Below are positions 32,851 through 41,531 of a stretch of DNA of 64,000 nt, one piece after another. The position numbers were made by a program, and so were the translations under genes. The notes under the pieces were generated by a model that had not been told where the DNA came from, searched no databases, and saw only the letters and a list, made by a program, of their open reading frames with translations. The DNA is from an uncultured Clostridia bacterium (GTDB lineage Bacteria; Bacillota; Clostridia; UBA1381). The stretch is from the NCBI GenBank assembly GCA_934501535.1, contig CAKSUM010000011.1:1-64000 (forward strand), in the 5' to 3' direction. Each line of letters begins with the position of its first letter. Position 1 is the first letter of the stretch.

Positions 32851-33546
32851 ATGATGAACTATATTTTGGATATACTGGTTTGCGCCGTAATTCTTGTCTG
32901 TATAGGAATTTCCGCAAAAAAGGGGTTTATCAAAGCGTCCCGAAACATTCTGGCGCTGATATTGACAGCCGTGCTTATGATTTCGGCACAGCCTATGATT
33001 TTGTCATATTTGCAAAGCTCGCCGATAAGCGACGGCATAAAAACTACGGTGGCAAAAAATATTACAAAAACTTATGAAAAAGAAGGGCTGCCGGAGGACG
33101 CAGACACATCTGATACGGAAAAATCGGTGGAAATATGCGAAAAAATAGGTTTGCCGAAATTTTTGTCGAGCGGTATCGAAACAAGCCTTAAGGGCATGTC
33201 GGAAGTGAAAAACAATGTTCTTGAGGTAATAACAGACGCACTCACGCTGACTGCGTTAAAAGTAATTGCGCTGATTTTGTTATTCATTGCAGTCAGAATT
33301 TTTGTATTCCTCGTGTTAAAGCTTCTGGAGAGTCTGTTTTCTCTGCCGGGGCTCAGGAGCGTGAATAAGGCGCTTGGAGCATGTATAGGCATTGTTAATG
33401 CTCTGATTTTGGTTTACATATTATGCGGCGCGGCGGTTGTGCTCATTCCGGCTGATAAATTGTCTGCGGTCGGGGAAACGGTTGCGTCAACGTATATTCT
33501 CAGATATTTTTACGAAAATAATGTATTGTTTTCATTGTTTATATAG
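32851..33546 (+). CDS. CvpA-family membrane protein
   Basis: The 231-residue protein has about four hydrophobic segments and the CvpA pattern: ILDILVCAVILVCIGISAKK and GFIKASRNILALILTAVL at the N terminus, LKLLESLFSLPGLRSVNKAL and then GACIGIVNALILVYILCG near the C terminus. CvpA homologues affect envelope stress responses in Enterobacteria, but the molecular role is not settled. The ATG at 32854 is an alternative start. It sits between the DUF5711 gene and rho. Confidence 0.8.
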   Translation: MMNYILDILVCAVILVCIGISAKKGFIKASRNILALILTAVLMISAQPMILSYLQSSPISDGIKTTVAKNITKTYEKEGLPEDADTSDTEKSVEICEKIGLPKFLSSGIETSLKGMSEVKNNVLEVITDALTLTALKVIALILLFIAVRIFVFLVLKLLESLFSLPGLRSVNKALGACIGIVNALILVYILCGAAVVLIPADKLSAVGETVASTYILRYFYENNVLFSLFI

Positions 33547-33561
33547 AAAGAGGTGTAATTG

Positions 33562-34863
33562 TTGCAGGAAAATACTGAACTACAAAGGAAAACGAAGGAA
33601 GAATTAAAGCAGCTTGCACTCGGGCTTGAAATTCCGAGAATTTCGGCTATGAAAAAGGACGAGCTTATTGAGGCGATACTGAATAAACGCATGGAAATTG
33701 CTGCAAAGCCGAAGGAACAGCCGAAGAAAAGGCAGCGTCCCGCCGATGCCGTAGAGGTATGCGGAATACTTGATGTTATGGCAGACGGTTTCGGTTTTCT
33801 GCGAGTTGAAAATTTCAAGCCGAGTGAGGACGATATATATGTGTCGCCGACTCAAATAAGACGGTTTAACTTAAAAACCGGTGATGAAATCATGGGTGAC
33901 GCAAGACCGTCGCAGGACGAAGATAAATATTCGCCGCTTCTTTTTGTAAAACGCATCAACGGCGACCCGATAGATGTTGCGCTTAAAAGAAAAAATTTTG
34001 AGCGGCTTACACCGATTTATCCGAAAGAAAAACTGGTTTTGGAAACGGGTGAAAAGGAGAAGTATGCGTCCAGACTGGTAGATTTGATTGCACCTATCGG
34101 AAAAGGGCAGAGGGGTATGATTGTTGCGCCGCCGAAAGCCGGAAAAACGACGCTTATAAAGCAGATTGCGCAGTCGGTATCTAAAAATTATCCGGATATA
34201 AAGCTGATTGTTTTGCTTATAGATGAACGTCCGGAGGAAGTAACCGATATGAAACGTTCAATTGACGGCGAGGTTGTGTATTCGACGTTTGACCAAACGC
34301 CGGAAAATCACACGAAATGTGCCGAAATGGTTTTGGAACGCGCCATGCGCCTTGTGGAGCAGAAAAAAGATGTTGTAATTCTGATGGACTCTATTACAAG
34401 GCTTGCCAGGGCGTATAACCTGACAGTAACGCCGACGGGAAGAACTCTCTCGGGAGGACTTGACCCCGATGCGCTTATCAAGCCGAAGAAATTTTTCGGC
34501 GCGGCACGAAATATTGAGGAGGGCGGCAGCCTTACAATTCTCGCCACAGCCTTGGTGGAAACCGGGTCGCGCATGGACGATGTCATTTTCGAGGAATTTA
34601 AGGGAACGGGAAATATGGAGCTGAAGCTTGACCGCGGTTTGCAGGAAAGACGTATTTTCCCGGCAATCGATGTTCTGAAATCGGGAACCAGACGTGAAGA
34701 AGAACTGCTTTCACCCGAACAGATGGAAGCTGTTTGGGCGATAAGGCGCAATGTTAATTCGCAGAACACCTATGAAACAATGGCGCGCCTTCTGCAATTT
34801 ATGAAGAACACGAAAAATGAAAAAGAATTTACAGATACAATTTTAAAGTATTATAAAAAATGA
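33562..34863 (+). CDS. rho: Transcription termination factor Rho
   Basis: The 433-residue hexameric RNA helicase terminates transcription. Residues 1-40 are the Rho N helical domain (LKQLALGLEIPRISAMKKDE). A cold-shock RNA-binding domain follows (DGFGFLRVENF, DDIYVSPTQIRRF). The ATPase has the P-loop in VAPPKAGKTTLIKQIA, Walker B in VVILMDSITRLARAYN and the RNA-contacting loops GRTLSGGLDPDAL and KFFGAARNIEEGG. The second of two tandem TTG codons has the better spacing from GAGGTG. Confidence 0.96.
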   Translation: MQENTELQRKTKEELKQLALGLEIPRISAMKKDELIEAILNKRMEIAAKPKEQPKKRQRPADAVEVCGILDVMADGFGFLRVENFKPSEDDIYVSPTQIRRFNLKTGDEIMGDARPSQDEDKYSPLLFVKRINGDPIDVALKRKNFERLTPIYPKEKLVLETGEKEKYASRLVDLIAPIGKGQRGMIVAPPKAGKTTLIKQIAQSVSKNYPDIKLIVLLIDERPEEVTDMKRSIDGEVVYSTFDQTPENHTKCAEMVLERAMRLVEQKKDVVILMDSITRLARAYNLTVTPTGRTLSGGLDPDALIKPKKFFGAARNIEEGGSLTILATALVETGSRMDDVIFEEFKGTGNMELKLDRGLQERRIFPAIDVLKSGTRREEELLSPEQMEAVWAIRRNVNSQNTYETMARLLQFMKNTKNEKEFTDTILKYYKK

Positions 34864-34889
34864 CTTATGAAAAAGGAGATGTCTTTATT

Positions 34890-36266
34890 ATGATGGAACA
34901 CATGTCGGCACTGCTGGATTACGGACGCGAAAGGGGTATGATTACCGAATTTGACGAGAACTATGTTGTCAATAAGGTTTTGGCACTCATAGGAGGGGAC
35001 AGTTTTGAACGCACCGCACACAGGGATTTTGCCAATATAGACGAAATTCTGTCGGGGCTTTTGGATTATGCCGCTCAAAACGGCAAACTGGAGGATAATA
35101 CCGTTACATACCGCGATATTCTTGCGGCGGAAATTATGGATAACCTCACGCCGCGCCCGTCGGAGCTTAACGAAAAATTCTTTGAAAAATATGAACATTC
35201 ACCAAAGGAAGCGACTGACTATTTTTATAATCTGTCCAGGAATAATAACTATATTATGACCGAGAGGGTCAAGAAAAATATTATCTGGAAAACGAAAACA
35301 AAATACGGCGAACTGGATATTACCATAAACTTGTCAAAACCGGAAAAAGACCCTAAGGAAATTGCAAAAGCAAAGCTTATGAAACAGACAGGTTATCCGA
35401 AGTGTCTTTTGTGTGCGGAAAATGTCGGTGTGAAAGGAAATGCAAATCATCCGCCGAGAACAAATCACCGCATAATTCCGCTTGATTTGGCAGGCGAAAG
35501 ATGGTATCTGCAATATTCTCCGTATGTTTATTACAACGAACACTGCATTGCTCTGAGCAGTAAGCATACGCCGATGAAAATTGAAAAGGCAACCTTTGAC
35601 AGACTGTTGGAATTTGTCAGCATTTTCCCGCACTATTTTATCGGTTCAAATTCCGATTTGCCGATTGTGGGCGGTTCTATTTTGACGCATAATCATTTTC
35701 AGGGCGGAAACTATGAATTTGCCATGGCTAAACAGCCGATTAAAAAAAGCTTTGCATTTAAAGGCTACGAGGATATTGAATCGGGTATCGTGGACTGGGC
35801 GCTGTCAACAATAAGACTTATAGGAACCGACCGCGAGCGCATTTCGGAGCTGGCAGATAAAATCCTCACAAAATGGCGCGGATATTCCGACGAAGATAAT
35901 GAAATCATTGCATACACGGATCAGCTGCATAACACGGTAACGCCGATTGCAAGACAGCGCGGCGGTAAATATGAGCTTGACCTTATTCTGCGCAACAATC
36001 GTACCAGCGAGGAGTATCCGGACGGTATTTTCCATGCGCATAAGGAATATCACTATATTAAAAAAGAGGGCATAGGTCTTATTGAGGCGATGGGACTCGC
36101 AGTTCTTCCGCCGCGCCTTACCACTCAATTCGGTGAGCTGACCGATGAAATAAAGCAGAATATAGGCGAAGTATTTGCAAAAATTCTTGAAAATTGCGGA
36201 GTTTTCAAAGATAATGAAAAGGGCATGAACGGTTTCATTAAATTTATGGAAAGCGTGGTTGACTGA
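34890..36266 (+). CDS. galT: UDP-glucose--hexose-1-phosphate uridylyltransferase (GalT class II)
   Basis: The 458-residue enzyme exchanges UMP between UDP-glucose and galactose 1-phosphate in the Leloir pathway. It is the long Gram-positive class II form. TGYPKCLLCAENVG, NHRIIPLDLAGERWYLQYSP, GGSILTHNHFQGG and the C-terminal FHAHKEYHYIKKEGIGLIEA are family motifs. Frames extend upstream to overlap rho, but ATG 34890 follows AAAAGGAG with 12 bases. No galK or galE is adjacent, and co-transcription with rho is likely. Confidence 0.93.
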   Translation: MMEHMSALLDYGRERGMITEFDENYVVNKVLALIGGDSFERTAHRDFANIDEILSGLLDYAAQNGKLEDNTVTYRDILAAEIMDNLTPRPSELNEKFFEKYEHSPKEATDYFYNLSRNNNYIMTERVKKNIIWKTKTKYGELDITINLSKPEKDPKEIAKAKLMKQTGYPKCLLCAENVGVKGNANHPPRTNHRIIPLDLAGERWYLQYSPYVYYNEHCIALSSKHTPMKIEKATFDRLLEFVSIFPHYFIGSNSDLPIVGGSILTHNHFQGGNYEFAMAKQPIKKSFAFKGYEDIESGIVDWALSTIRLIGTDRERISELADKILTKWRGYSDEDNEIIAYTDQLHNTVTPIARQRGGKYELDLILRNNRTSEEYPDGIFHAHKEYHYIKKEGIGLIEAMGLAVLPPRLTTQFGELTDEIKQNIGEVFAKILENCGVFKDNEKGMNGFIKFMESVVD

Positions 36267-36277
36267 TATTTATGGGG

Positions 36278-36305
36278 AGCAGCAGAATGAAATTATTTTG
36301 CTGCT
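36278..36305 (+). terminator. Weak terminator after galT
   Basis: AGCAGCAGAAT (36278-36288) pairs with ATTTTGCTGCT (36295-36305) with one wobble and a 6-base loop, followed by TTCTCTG. The U-tract is poor, so the call is uncertain. Confidence 0.4.
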
Positions 36306-36442
36306 TTCTCTGTGAAAATTCGGAAAAAGCGGCAGCCGTTTCATTTTGAGGCTGTAATTCTGCCGCAGCCGGGTGAACGTAACATTGCGGCATATTTTTG
36401 GACATTTCCGAATAAAATTACCATAAAGGAAGGTGTACTGTC

Positions 36443-37579
36443 ATGAAAAAGCTGATATTTATTCTCGCGGCGGCTTTTATTATGAACGGCAGCGTGTGCT
36501 TTGCTGAAGAGCAGCAGGCGATTGCCGGAAATGTAAAGGCGTCAATTCTGGTGGAGGCTTCTACCGGTGAGGTTCTTTCGGAAAATAACGCCGATGAACA
36601 GCTGCCCATTGCAAGCGTAACAAAAATTATGACCATGCTGCTCATTATGGAACGCATTGACAGCGGAGAAATGACGATAGAGGATACGGTTACGGCAAGC
36701 GAAAATGCCAACAGCTACGGAGGCTCCACCATGTTTTTGGAAACCGGCGAACAGCTGAGCGTAAACGATATGCTCAAGGGTATCGCTGTTGCAAGCGCAA
36801 ATGACGGGTGCGTTGCGATGGCGGAACATGTTGCCGGCACGGAGGAAGCATTCGTGGCGATGATGAATCAAAAAGCCGAGGAACTCGAAATGACGAACAC
36901 GCATTTTGTCAACTGCAACGGTCTTGACGAAGACGGACACTATTCGTCTGCGCGCGATGTGGCAATTATGTCGAGAGAGCTGATAAAGCATGAGAAGATT
37001 TTTGATTATACTACGATATGGATGGATTCGCTTCGCGGCGGCAAATTCGAGCTTGCGAATACGAATAAGCTTATCAAATATTACAACGGTGCAAACGGAT
37101 TGAAAACAGGTTCGACCTCAAAAGCCGGCTGCTGTCTTTCAGCAACGGCGGAGCGTGACGGAATGGAGCTTGTTGCGGTTGTTTTGGGTGCAGAAGATAC
37201 CCAAACGCGGTTTGCATCGGCAAGCAGCCTGCTTAACTACGGCTTTTCAAATTACAGTCTGAAAAAAATGACCGAAAAAGACGAACCGATGGGCGAAGTA
37301 AGGGTGTCAAAAGGAAAGGCGGAAAGCGTTACGGCGCAGGCTTCGGAGGCATATTCAATTCTTGTAAAAAAGAGCGAAAAGAATGAGCCGGAGAAAATCG
37401 TAAAAATGAAAGACAGCATTACGGCACCGGTGAAACAGGGCGATAAGCTCGGTGAAATTGTATACAGCGAAAACGGAGAGACAATAAAAACCATTGATAT
37501 TGTGGCGGCACAGGACGTGGAAAAAAAGAATTTCTGTCTGGTGCTCATTGATTTACTGTACAGTCTTGTAAACGGATAA
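36443..37579 (+). CDS. D-alanyl-D-alanine carboxypeptidase (DacF/PBP5 type)
   Basis: The 378-residue secreted serine peptidase trims the terminal D-Ala of peptidoglycan. A signal peptide covers residues 1-22 (LIFILAAAFIMNGSVCFAEE). The catalytic motifs are LPIASVTKIMTMLL (SxxK), VASANDGCVAMAEH (SxN) and GLKTGSTSKAGCC (KTG). The C-terminal beta-rich domain and a final hydrophobic stretch (FCLVLIDLLYSLVNG) suit membrane anchoring. In spore formers DacF acts on spore cortex, which would suit this genome, but a vegetative role is equally possible. Confidence 0.92.
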   Translation: MKKLIFILAAAFIMNGSVCFAEEQQAIAGNVKASILVEASTGEVLSENNADEQLPIASVTKIMTMLLIMERIDSGEMTIEDTVTASENANSYGGSTMFLETGEQLSVNDMLKGIAVASANDGCVAMAEHVAGTEEAFVAMMNQKAEELEMTNTHFVNCNGLDEDGHYSSARDVAIMSRELIKHEKIFDYTTIWMDSLRGGKFELANTNKLIKYYNGANGLKTGSTSKAGCCLSATAERDGMELVAVVLGAEDTQTRFASASSLLNYGFSNYSLKKMTEKDEPMGEVRVSKGKAESVTAQASEAYSILVKKSEKNEPEKIVKMKDSITAPVKQGDKLGEIVYSENGETIKTIDIVAAQDVEKKNFCLVLIDLLYSLVNG

Positions 37580-37582
37580 AAC

Positions 37583-37611
37583 TTGACATATACACAATAT
37601 GCGCATATAAT
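37583..37611 (+). promoter_or_regulatory. Perfect sigma-A promoter of the serine dehydratase gene
   Basis: TTGACA (37583-37588) and TATAAT (37606-37611) have a 17-base spacer. It begins 3 bases after the dacF stop. Confidence 0.88.
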
Positions 37612-37620
37612 TATTGTGTA
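37591..37620 (+). promoter_or_regulatory. Putative operator dyad over the serine dehydratase promoter
   Basis: TACACAAT (37591-37598) and ATTGTGTA (37613-37620) form a perfect inverted repeat that spans the spacer and -10 box. A second perfect 12-bp palindrome ATATGCGCATAT (37597-37608) is nested within it. The product carries an N-terminal helix-turn-helix, so autoregulation is an obvious inference. Confidence 0.6.
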
Positions 37621-37643
37621 ATTATGTGTGGAGAGTGATAAAT

Positions 37644-39077
37644 TTGCGCGAGAATGCAATTGCAAAAAAAATATATGAAAACCGCACAAGGCTGCATCTG
37701 TCACAAAAGCAGCTCGGGGATAAAGTGGGCGTAAGCAACAGAGCGGTTTCAAAGTGGGAAAACGGACTTTCATATCCGGGTACCGCAACGTGCTACAAGC
37801 TTGCGGAGGTTTTTAAGATATCCATGGATATGCTGATGACCGAAAGCAGCGATATAGAAAAGGAATGGAAGCCCGAACACGGAATGGAGTCGCTTCGGGA
37901 GCTGTATCGCATAGGCAGGGGCCCGTCGAGTTCTCATTCCATGGCGCCGGAGAAGGCGTGCCGAATGTTTCGCGAGGAAAACATGAATGCGGACAGCTTT
38001 AAGATAGTGCTGTTCGGTTCGCTTGCCAAAATGGGCAAAGGTCACATGACGGAATTTGTTGTTGACGAAGTTTTTCGGGACCGGAGTCATGAGATAATTT
38101 TTGATAATGAAACCAAGGATTTGCCTCACCCGAATACGATGGATTTGTACGCGTATACGAACGGCGTTCAGACAGATTATCAGCGCGTTTTGAGCGTTGG
38201 CGGCGGAAAAATTGTTACACAGGGACGCCGCAGACGTGAAGGCGAGGCGGTGTATGAGCTTGATAAATTTTCCGATATTGCGGATTTTTGCAGGAAACGG
38301 AAAATGCGCATATGGCAGTATGCGGCGGAAACCGAAGGCAGCGATATAATGGATTACCTGCATGAAATATGGGAGGTAATGAAGAAAAGTATAAGCGACG
38401 GACTGCAGGCGGATGGGGTGCTTCCGGGAGGGCTTGACGTCAGGAAAAAGGCTGCATATCTTTATGAGCAGCAGCACATTGACGAAAGTTCCGAAACGCG
38501 TGAAAACAGATTGGTGTGCGCGTATGCATATGCGGTAAGTGAGCAGAATGCGTCCGGGGGAGTTGTTGTCACGGCACCGACATGCGGCGCGTCGGGGGTG
38601 TTGCCTGCGGTTATGTATTATCAGCAGGAGCGACGCGGATATTCGGACGATGCCATTGTCCGCGCGCTGGCAACAGCCGGAATTGTGGGAAATCTGATTA
38701 AAACAAATGCGTCAATCAGCGGCGCGGAATGTGGGTGTCAGGCGGAAATAGGCAGTGCGTGTTCTATGGCTGCGGCCGGACTTGCCGAATTATTCGGGCT
38801 CAAGCCGGAACAAATCGAGTATGCTGCTGAAATTGCGATGGAGCATCATTTGGGTCTGACGTGCGACCCAATTCATTCACTCGTGCAGATACCGTGTATC
38901 GAGAGAAATGCAGTTGCGGCGATGAGGGCTATTAATGCGGTTTCACTTGCAAATTTTTTATCAGACAGCAGAAAAATATCATTTGATCTGGTTGTTAAAA
39001 CTATGTATGAAACAGGACGTGATATGTCCAGAAATTACAGGGAAACAAGTGAAGGCGGACTTGCTAAGCTTTATTAG
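37644..39077 (+). CDS. Helix-turn-helix fused to single-chain L-serine dehydratase
   Basis: The 477-residue protein begins with an XRE/Cro-type DNA-binding domain (residues 1-62: LHLSQKQLGDKVGVSNRAVS, then KWENGLSYPGTATCYKLAEV). The rest is an iron-sulfur L-serine ammonia-lyase with the beta part (IGRGPSSSHSMAPEKAC, FGSLAKMGKGH) followed by the alpha part. Cluster cysteines are in APTCGASGVLP, GAECGCQAEIG and LTCDPIHSL. It would convert serine to pyruvate and ammonia. The TTG at 37644 follows GGAGAG and a perfect promoter. The fusion suggests a bifunctional enzyme that may regulate its own gene in response to serine or cluster state, which is inference. Confidence 0.9.
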   Translation: MRENAIAKKIYENRTRLHLSQKQLGDKVGVSNRAVSKWENGLSYPGTATCYKLAEVFKISMDMLMTESSDIEKEWKPEHGMESLRELYRIGRGPSSSHSMAPEKACRMFREENMNADSFKIVLFGSLAKMGKGHMTEFVVDEVFRDRSHEIIFDNETKDLPHPNTMDLYAYTNGVQTDYQRVLSVGGGKIVTQGRRRREGEAVYELDKFSDIADFCRKRKMRIWQYAAETEGSDIMDYLHEIWEVMKKSISDGLQADGVLPGGLDVRKKAAYLYEQQHIDESSETRENRLVCAYAYAVSEQNASGGVVVTAPTCGASGVLPAVMYYQQERRGYSDDAIVRALATAGIVGNLIKTNASISGAECGCQAEIGSACSMAAAGLAELFGLKPEQIEYAAEIAMEHHLGLTCDPIHSLVQIPCIERNAVAAMRAINAVSLANFLSDSRKISFDLVVKTMYETGRDMSRNYRETSEGGLAKLY

Positions 39078-39089
39078 CAAGCCCGCCTT
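39052..39089 (+). terminator. Terminator overlapping the serine dehydratase stop codon
   Basis: A 16-base arm AAGGCGGACTTGCTAA (39052-39067) pairs with 39074-39089 with one A-C mismatch. The stop codon (39075-39077) lies inside the stem. Confidence 0.8.
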
Positions 39090-39155
39090 TCGGCATTTTA
39101 TGACATGAGCATATCACATTCATTTTACATATAAAAGGCTCGGAATGTGCATGCA

Positions 39156-39197
39156 AAAAAAGGGCTGCAGCAAAAGCGAAATCATTTTGTCGCAGCC
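39156..39197 (-). terminator. Terminator of the two orphan membrane protein genes
   Basis: On the minus strand GGCTGC...ACAAAA pairs with TTTTG...GCAGCC with a 2-base mismatch, followed by CTTTTTTTG. Confidence 0.7.
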
Positions 39198-39224
39198 TGT
39201 TTATATTCTCTGATGAATGTTCTT

Positions 39225-39875
39225 TTACCAGATATGTTTTATCCAAAGCTTGCGCGAAGACGCCGAAACGGAGAATGCAACCAGGAGCAAAATATATTCC
39301 GGAATAATAAACGCCGCTTTTTCAAGCCATGTCTGCCGCGGCAAAATGCCGTGAAAAAAGTATGCATATGCGAACGGTATGGCTGAGGAGAGAATAAATA
39401 CCGTCAGCAAAAGAATGAGCGTGGCACGGCGTACATGTTTGATTTTATTTGCAAGAACACAGTACAAAGCCGCAATAAGTATGCTGACCCCGACGCCGGC
39501 TAAGGAAGGAATATTCCACATCATGTTCACAAAAACAGCATCGCCTTCGGAATATGTGTAGCCGGAAAAACCGCGGAACGATATTAAATCTGCTGCGGTT
39601 CCGATAAGTATTACTGCCGCGAACAGATAGAACAATACACTGAGTACATTCTTTTTAGGAAAGTAATCGCCCTTGAACAGCATAACAATCGGCAAAATCA
39701 GCATGAGCAGGGTGAATATCATAAATGTCACCGTCTGCACGTTAATCATATGAAGCAGAAATGCCGCTCTTGCAAACGGCAACATCTGAAAATACAAAAA
39801 CAAACAGTTGAGAACGATTGCAAGAAGCGTAAAAATATCAATAGTCAGACGTTTTACTATTTCTAAAAAGTACAT
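39225..39875 (-). CDS. Six-segment membrane protein of unknown function
   Basis: The 216-residue protein has about six hydrophobic segments (for example IDIFTLLAIVLNCLFLYFQ and LILLLTVFILSSAIPFAYAY) and short charged loops. I do not recognise a family. It is 27 bases downstream of another unrecognised membrane protein of similar size on the same strand, and the two probably form an operon ending at 39156. They may be partners or diverged paralogues; no direct sequence similarity is obvious. Confidence 0.7.
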   Translation of the reverse strand: MYFLEIVKRLTIDIFTLLAIVLNCLFLYFQMLPFARAAFLLHMINVQTVTFMIFTLLMLILPIVMLFKGDYFPKKNVLSVLFYLFAAVILIGTAADLISFRGFSGYTYSEGDAVFVNMMWNIPSLAGVGVSILIAALYCVLANKIKHVRRATLILLLTVFILSSAIPFAYAYFFHGILPRQTWLEKAAFIIPEYILLLVAFSVSASSRKLWIKHIW

Positions 39876-39902
39876 ATGTATAATTCCTCCGTTGTAGGCT
39901 TA

Positions 39903-40637
39903 TCAGTTAAATAAATCATCATCGCTGTCCGGGTCGGCGGGGGGCGTATCCCACACACATTCAACCCACACATCATCGCTCAGCGACGCAAGAACAATTG
40001 CGGCAGTAAAGGCTATGTATGATAAAATCACCGCATAATTGTTGGTTATCCAGAACATAGAGTAGGCTCTTCCCTGAAAAATTACATTATTAATCAGCGG
40101 AAACAGCAATCTCAGTGCCGCAAGCGTTATAATTCGTCTGCGGACTCTGACGCGGTTGTCATCAAAATCTATTCCCGTAAATATGCAAAGTATTCCGTAA
40201 ATCAGCGTGAAAAGCGACCCGGCAGGATTGTAGGTGTCCCATGTAACATAGTTATAGACAAAAGCATAATTCGGGTCTGATTGAAACGCCGAGGTTTTCG
40301 CCGCGGAAAACAAATCCGCAAAAGGGTTATTGCCGAGGAAATATATTATCCAGCTGAGCGCGGCAAGGTGGAGTGCACCGAGTATAATGAACAGAATTTT
40401 TGCCGACTTCACTCTGCCGGAATAAAAATTCGGGTGCACGATAAAAACGGCGGGAATCAGCAGTACATCAATAAAATGAATAAGTATGTATGCAAGATTT
40501 GACATATTAAGATGTCCCGTTTCAATTGCCTTTATGCAGAAGTCAAAGTGATTGGTTACAAAAAAAACCGCACCGAATATAAATGATACAGCCATAAGAG
40601 CCGTAAATACAGAACGTTTTATATATGTATTTTCCAT
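39903..40637 (-). CDS. Membrane protein of unknown function with acidic tail
   Basis: The 244-residue protein has about six or seven hydrophobic segments (AVSFIFGAVFFVTNHF, LAYILIHFIDVLLIPAVFIV, AVILSYIAFTAAIVLASL). It ends in an acidic cytoplasmic or external tail DTPPADPDSDDDLFN. No known motif is recognised. A GGAGG-type ribosome site precedes the ATG on the minus strand. It is the first gene of the two-gene unit. Confidence 0.7.
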   Translation of the reverse strand: MENTYIKRSVFTALMAVSFIFGAVFFVTNHFDFCIKAIETGHLNMSNLAYILIHFIDVLLIPAVFIVHPNFYSGRVKSAKILFIILGALHLAALSWIIYFLGNNPFADLFSAAKTSAFQSDPNYAFVYNYVTWDTYNPAGSLFTLIYGILCIFTGIDFDDNRVRVRRRIITLAALRLLFPLINNVIFQGRAYSMFWITNNYAVILSYIAFTAAIVLASLSDDVWVECVWDTPPADPDSDDDLFN

Positions 40638-40723
40638 GGTATTCCTCCGAAAAACAATAATATTGATATTATACCATATCTGCCGCTGTTTTTCAAGATA
40701 ATTAATGTTTTTTTTTAAAACTA

Positions 40724-40752
40724 TTTACTTTACGGTAAAATTAGGGTATAAT
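40724..40752 (+). promoter_or_regulatory. Promoter of the site-2 protease-scpAB genes
   Basis: TTTACT (40724-40729) and TATAAT (40747-40752) have a 17-base spacer. The untranslated leader is about 110 bases. Confidence 0.6.
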
Positions 40753-40868
40753 AAGACTTATAAAGATACTGCATGACGGCATTGTCCGTGCGAAAACGCA
40801 TGCTGAGCAGTTCAAAAAAATCCGCATATGTACTTTGCTTTAATTTATGAAAGGAAATTCTTTATAAT

Positions 40869-41519
40869 ATGTTTAGTCTGACAAATATACTTATAAATGT
40901 CCCGATAACGCTCATAGCGCTTACGGGGCACGAATTTGCACACGGCTGGGTTTCGTCAAAGCTCGGCGACCCGACTCCGAAATATGAGGGAAGGCTTACG
41001 CTTAATCCGCTTGCGCATCTTGACATCACCGGAACAATTCTGATGATTTTAACCGGTTTCGGCTGGGCAAAGCCTGTAGGTATAAATCCGATGTACTATA
41101 AAAATAAAAAAAAGGGAATGGCGCTTACTGCCATAGCCGGCCCGATTGCAAATCTCATTATGGCATTTATCGGCATGCTTATCGGTACGGTTTTGTATAT
41201 TACGGGAATAAAGCTCGGGTGGAATGATACGGCATTGAGGCTCATCAACACAATAACATCGCTTTTTGCTGTCAGAAATCTGTGTTTTATGATATTTAAC
41301 CTGATACCGATACCGCCGCTTGACGGCTCACGCGTTCTCGGGCTGCTCGTTTCGGACAGAACCTATTTTTCGATTATGCGGTATGAGCAGTATTCGCTGT
41401 ATCTGATAATGGCGCTGTCGCTTCTCGGCGTTTTCGACGCCGTTATAGGAACGGGCGTGCGGACGGTTTACGGAGCAATAAGCTACATTATTTATGCGGC
41501 GCTGTCCGCATTGGTATAA
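40869..41519 (+). CDS. Site-2 protease family (M50) membrane metalloprotease
   Basis: The 216-residue membrane protein has the zinc motif in LTGHEFAHGWVSSKLGDP (HExxH) and the second site in LIPIPPLDGSRVLGLL (NxxPxxxLDG). The YwhC-like form next to scpA is common in Firmicutes. It is not the SpoIVFB that processes pro-sigma-K in Bacillus, though it belongs to the same superfamily. The substrate is unknown. It is followed after 12 bases by scpA. Confidence 0.9.
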   Translation: MFSLTNILINVPITLIALTGHEFAHGWVSSKLGDPTPKYEGRLTLNPLAHLDITGTILMILTGFGWAKPVGINPMYYKNKKKGMALTAIAGPIANLIMAFIGMLIGTVLYITGIKLGWNDTALRLINTITSLFAVRNLCFMIFNLIPIPPLDGSRVLGLLVSDRTYFSIMRYEQYSLYLIMALSLLGVFDAVIGTGVRTVYGAISYIIYAALSALV

Positions 41520-41531
41520 GGCGGCGGCAAT

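Noticed and set aside
36287..36349. 20-codon Cys-containing frame after galT preceded by GGGGAG
   Set aside because: It lies in a hairpin after the operon, and nothing else supports a peptide.
40869..41519. Site-2 protease read as SpoIVFB, the pro-sigma-K protease
   Set aside because: The form next to scpA is the generic YwhC-like type and no SpoIVFA-like partner is adjacent.
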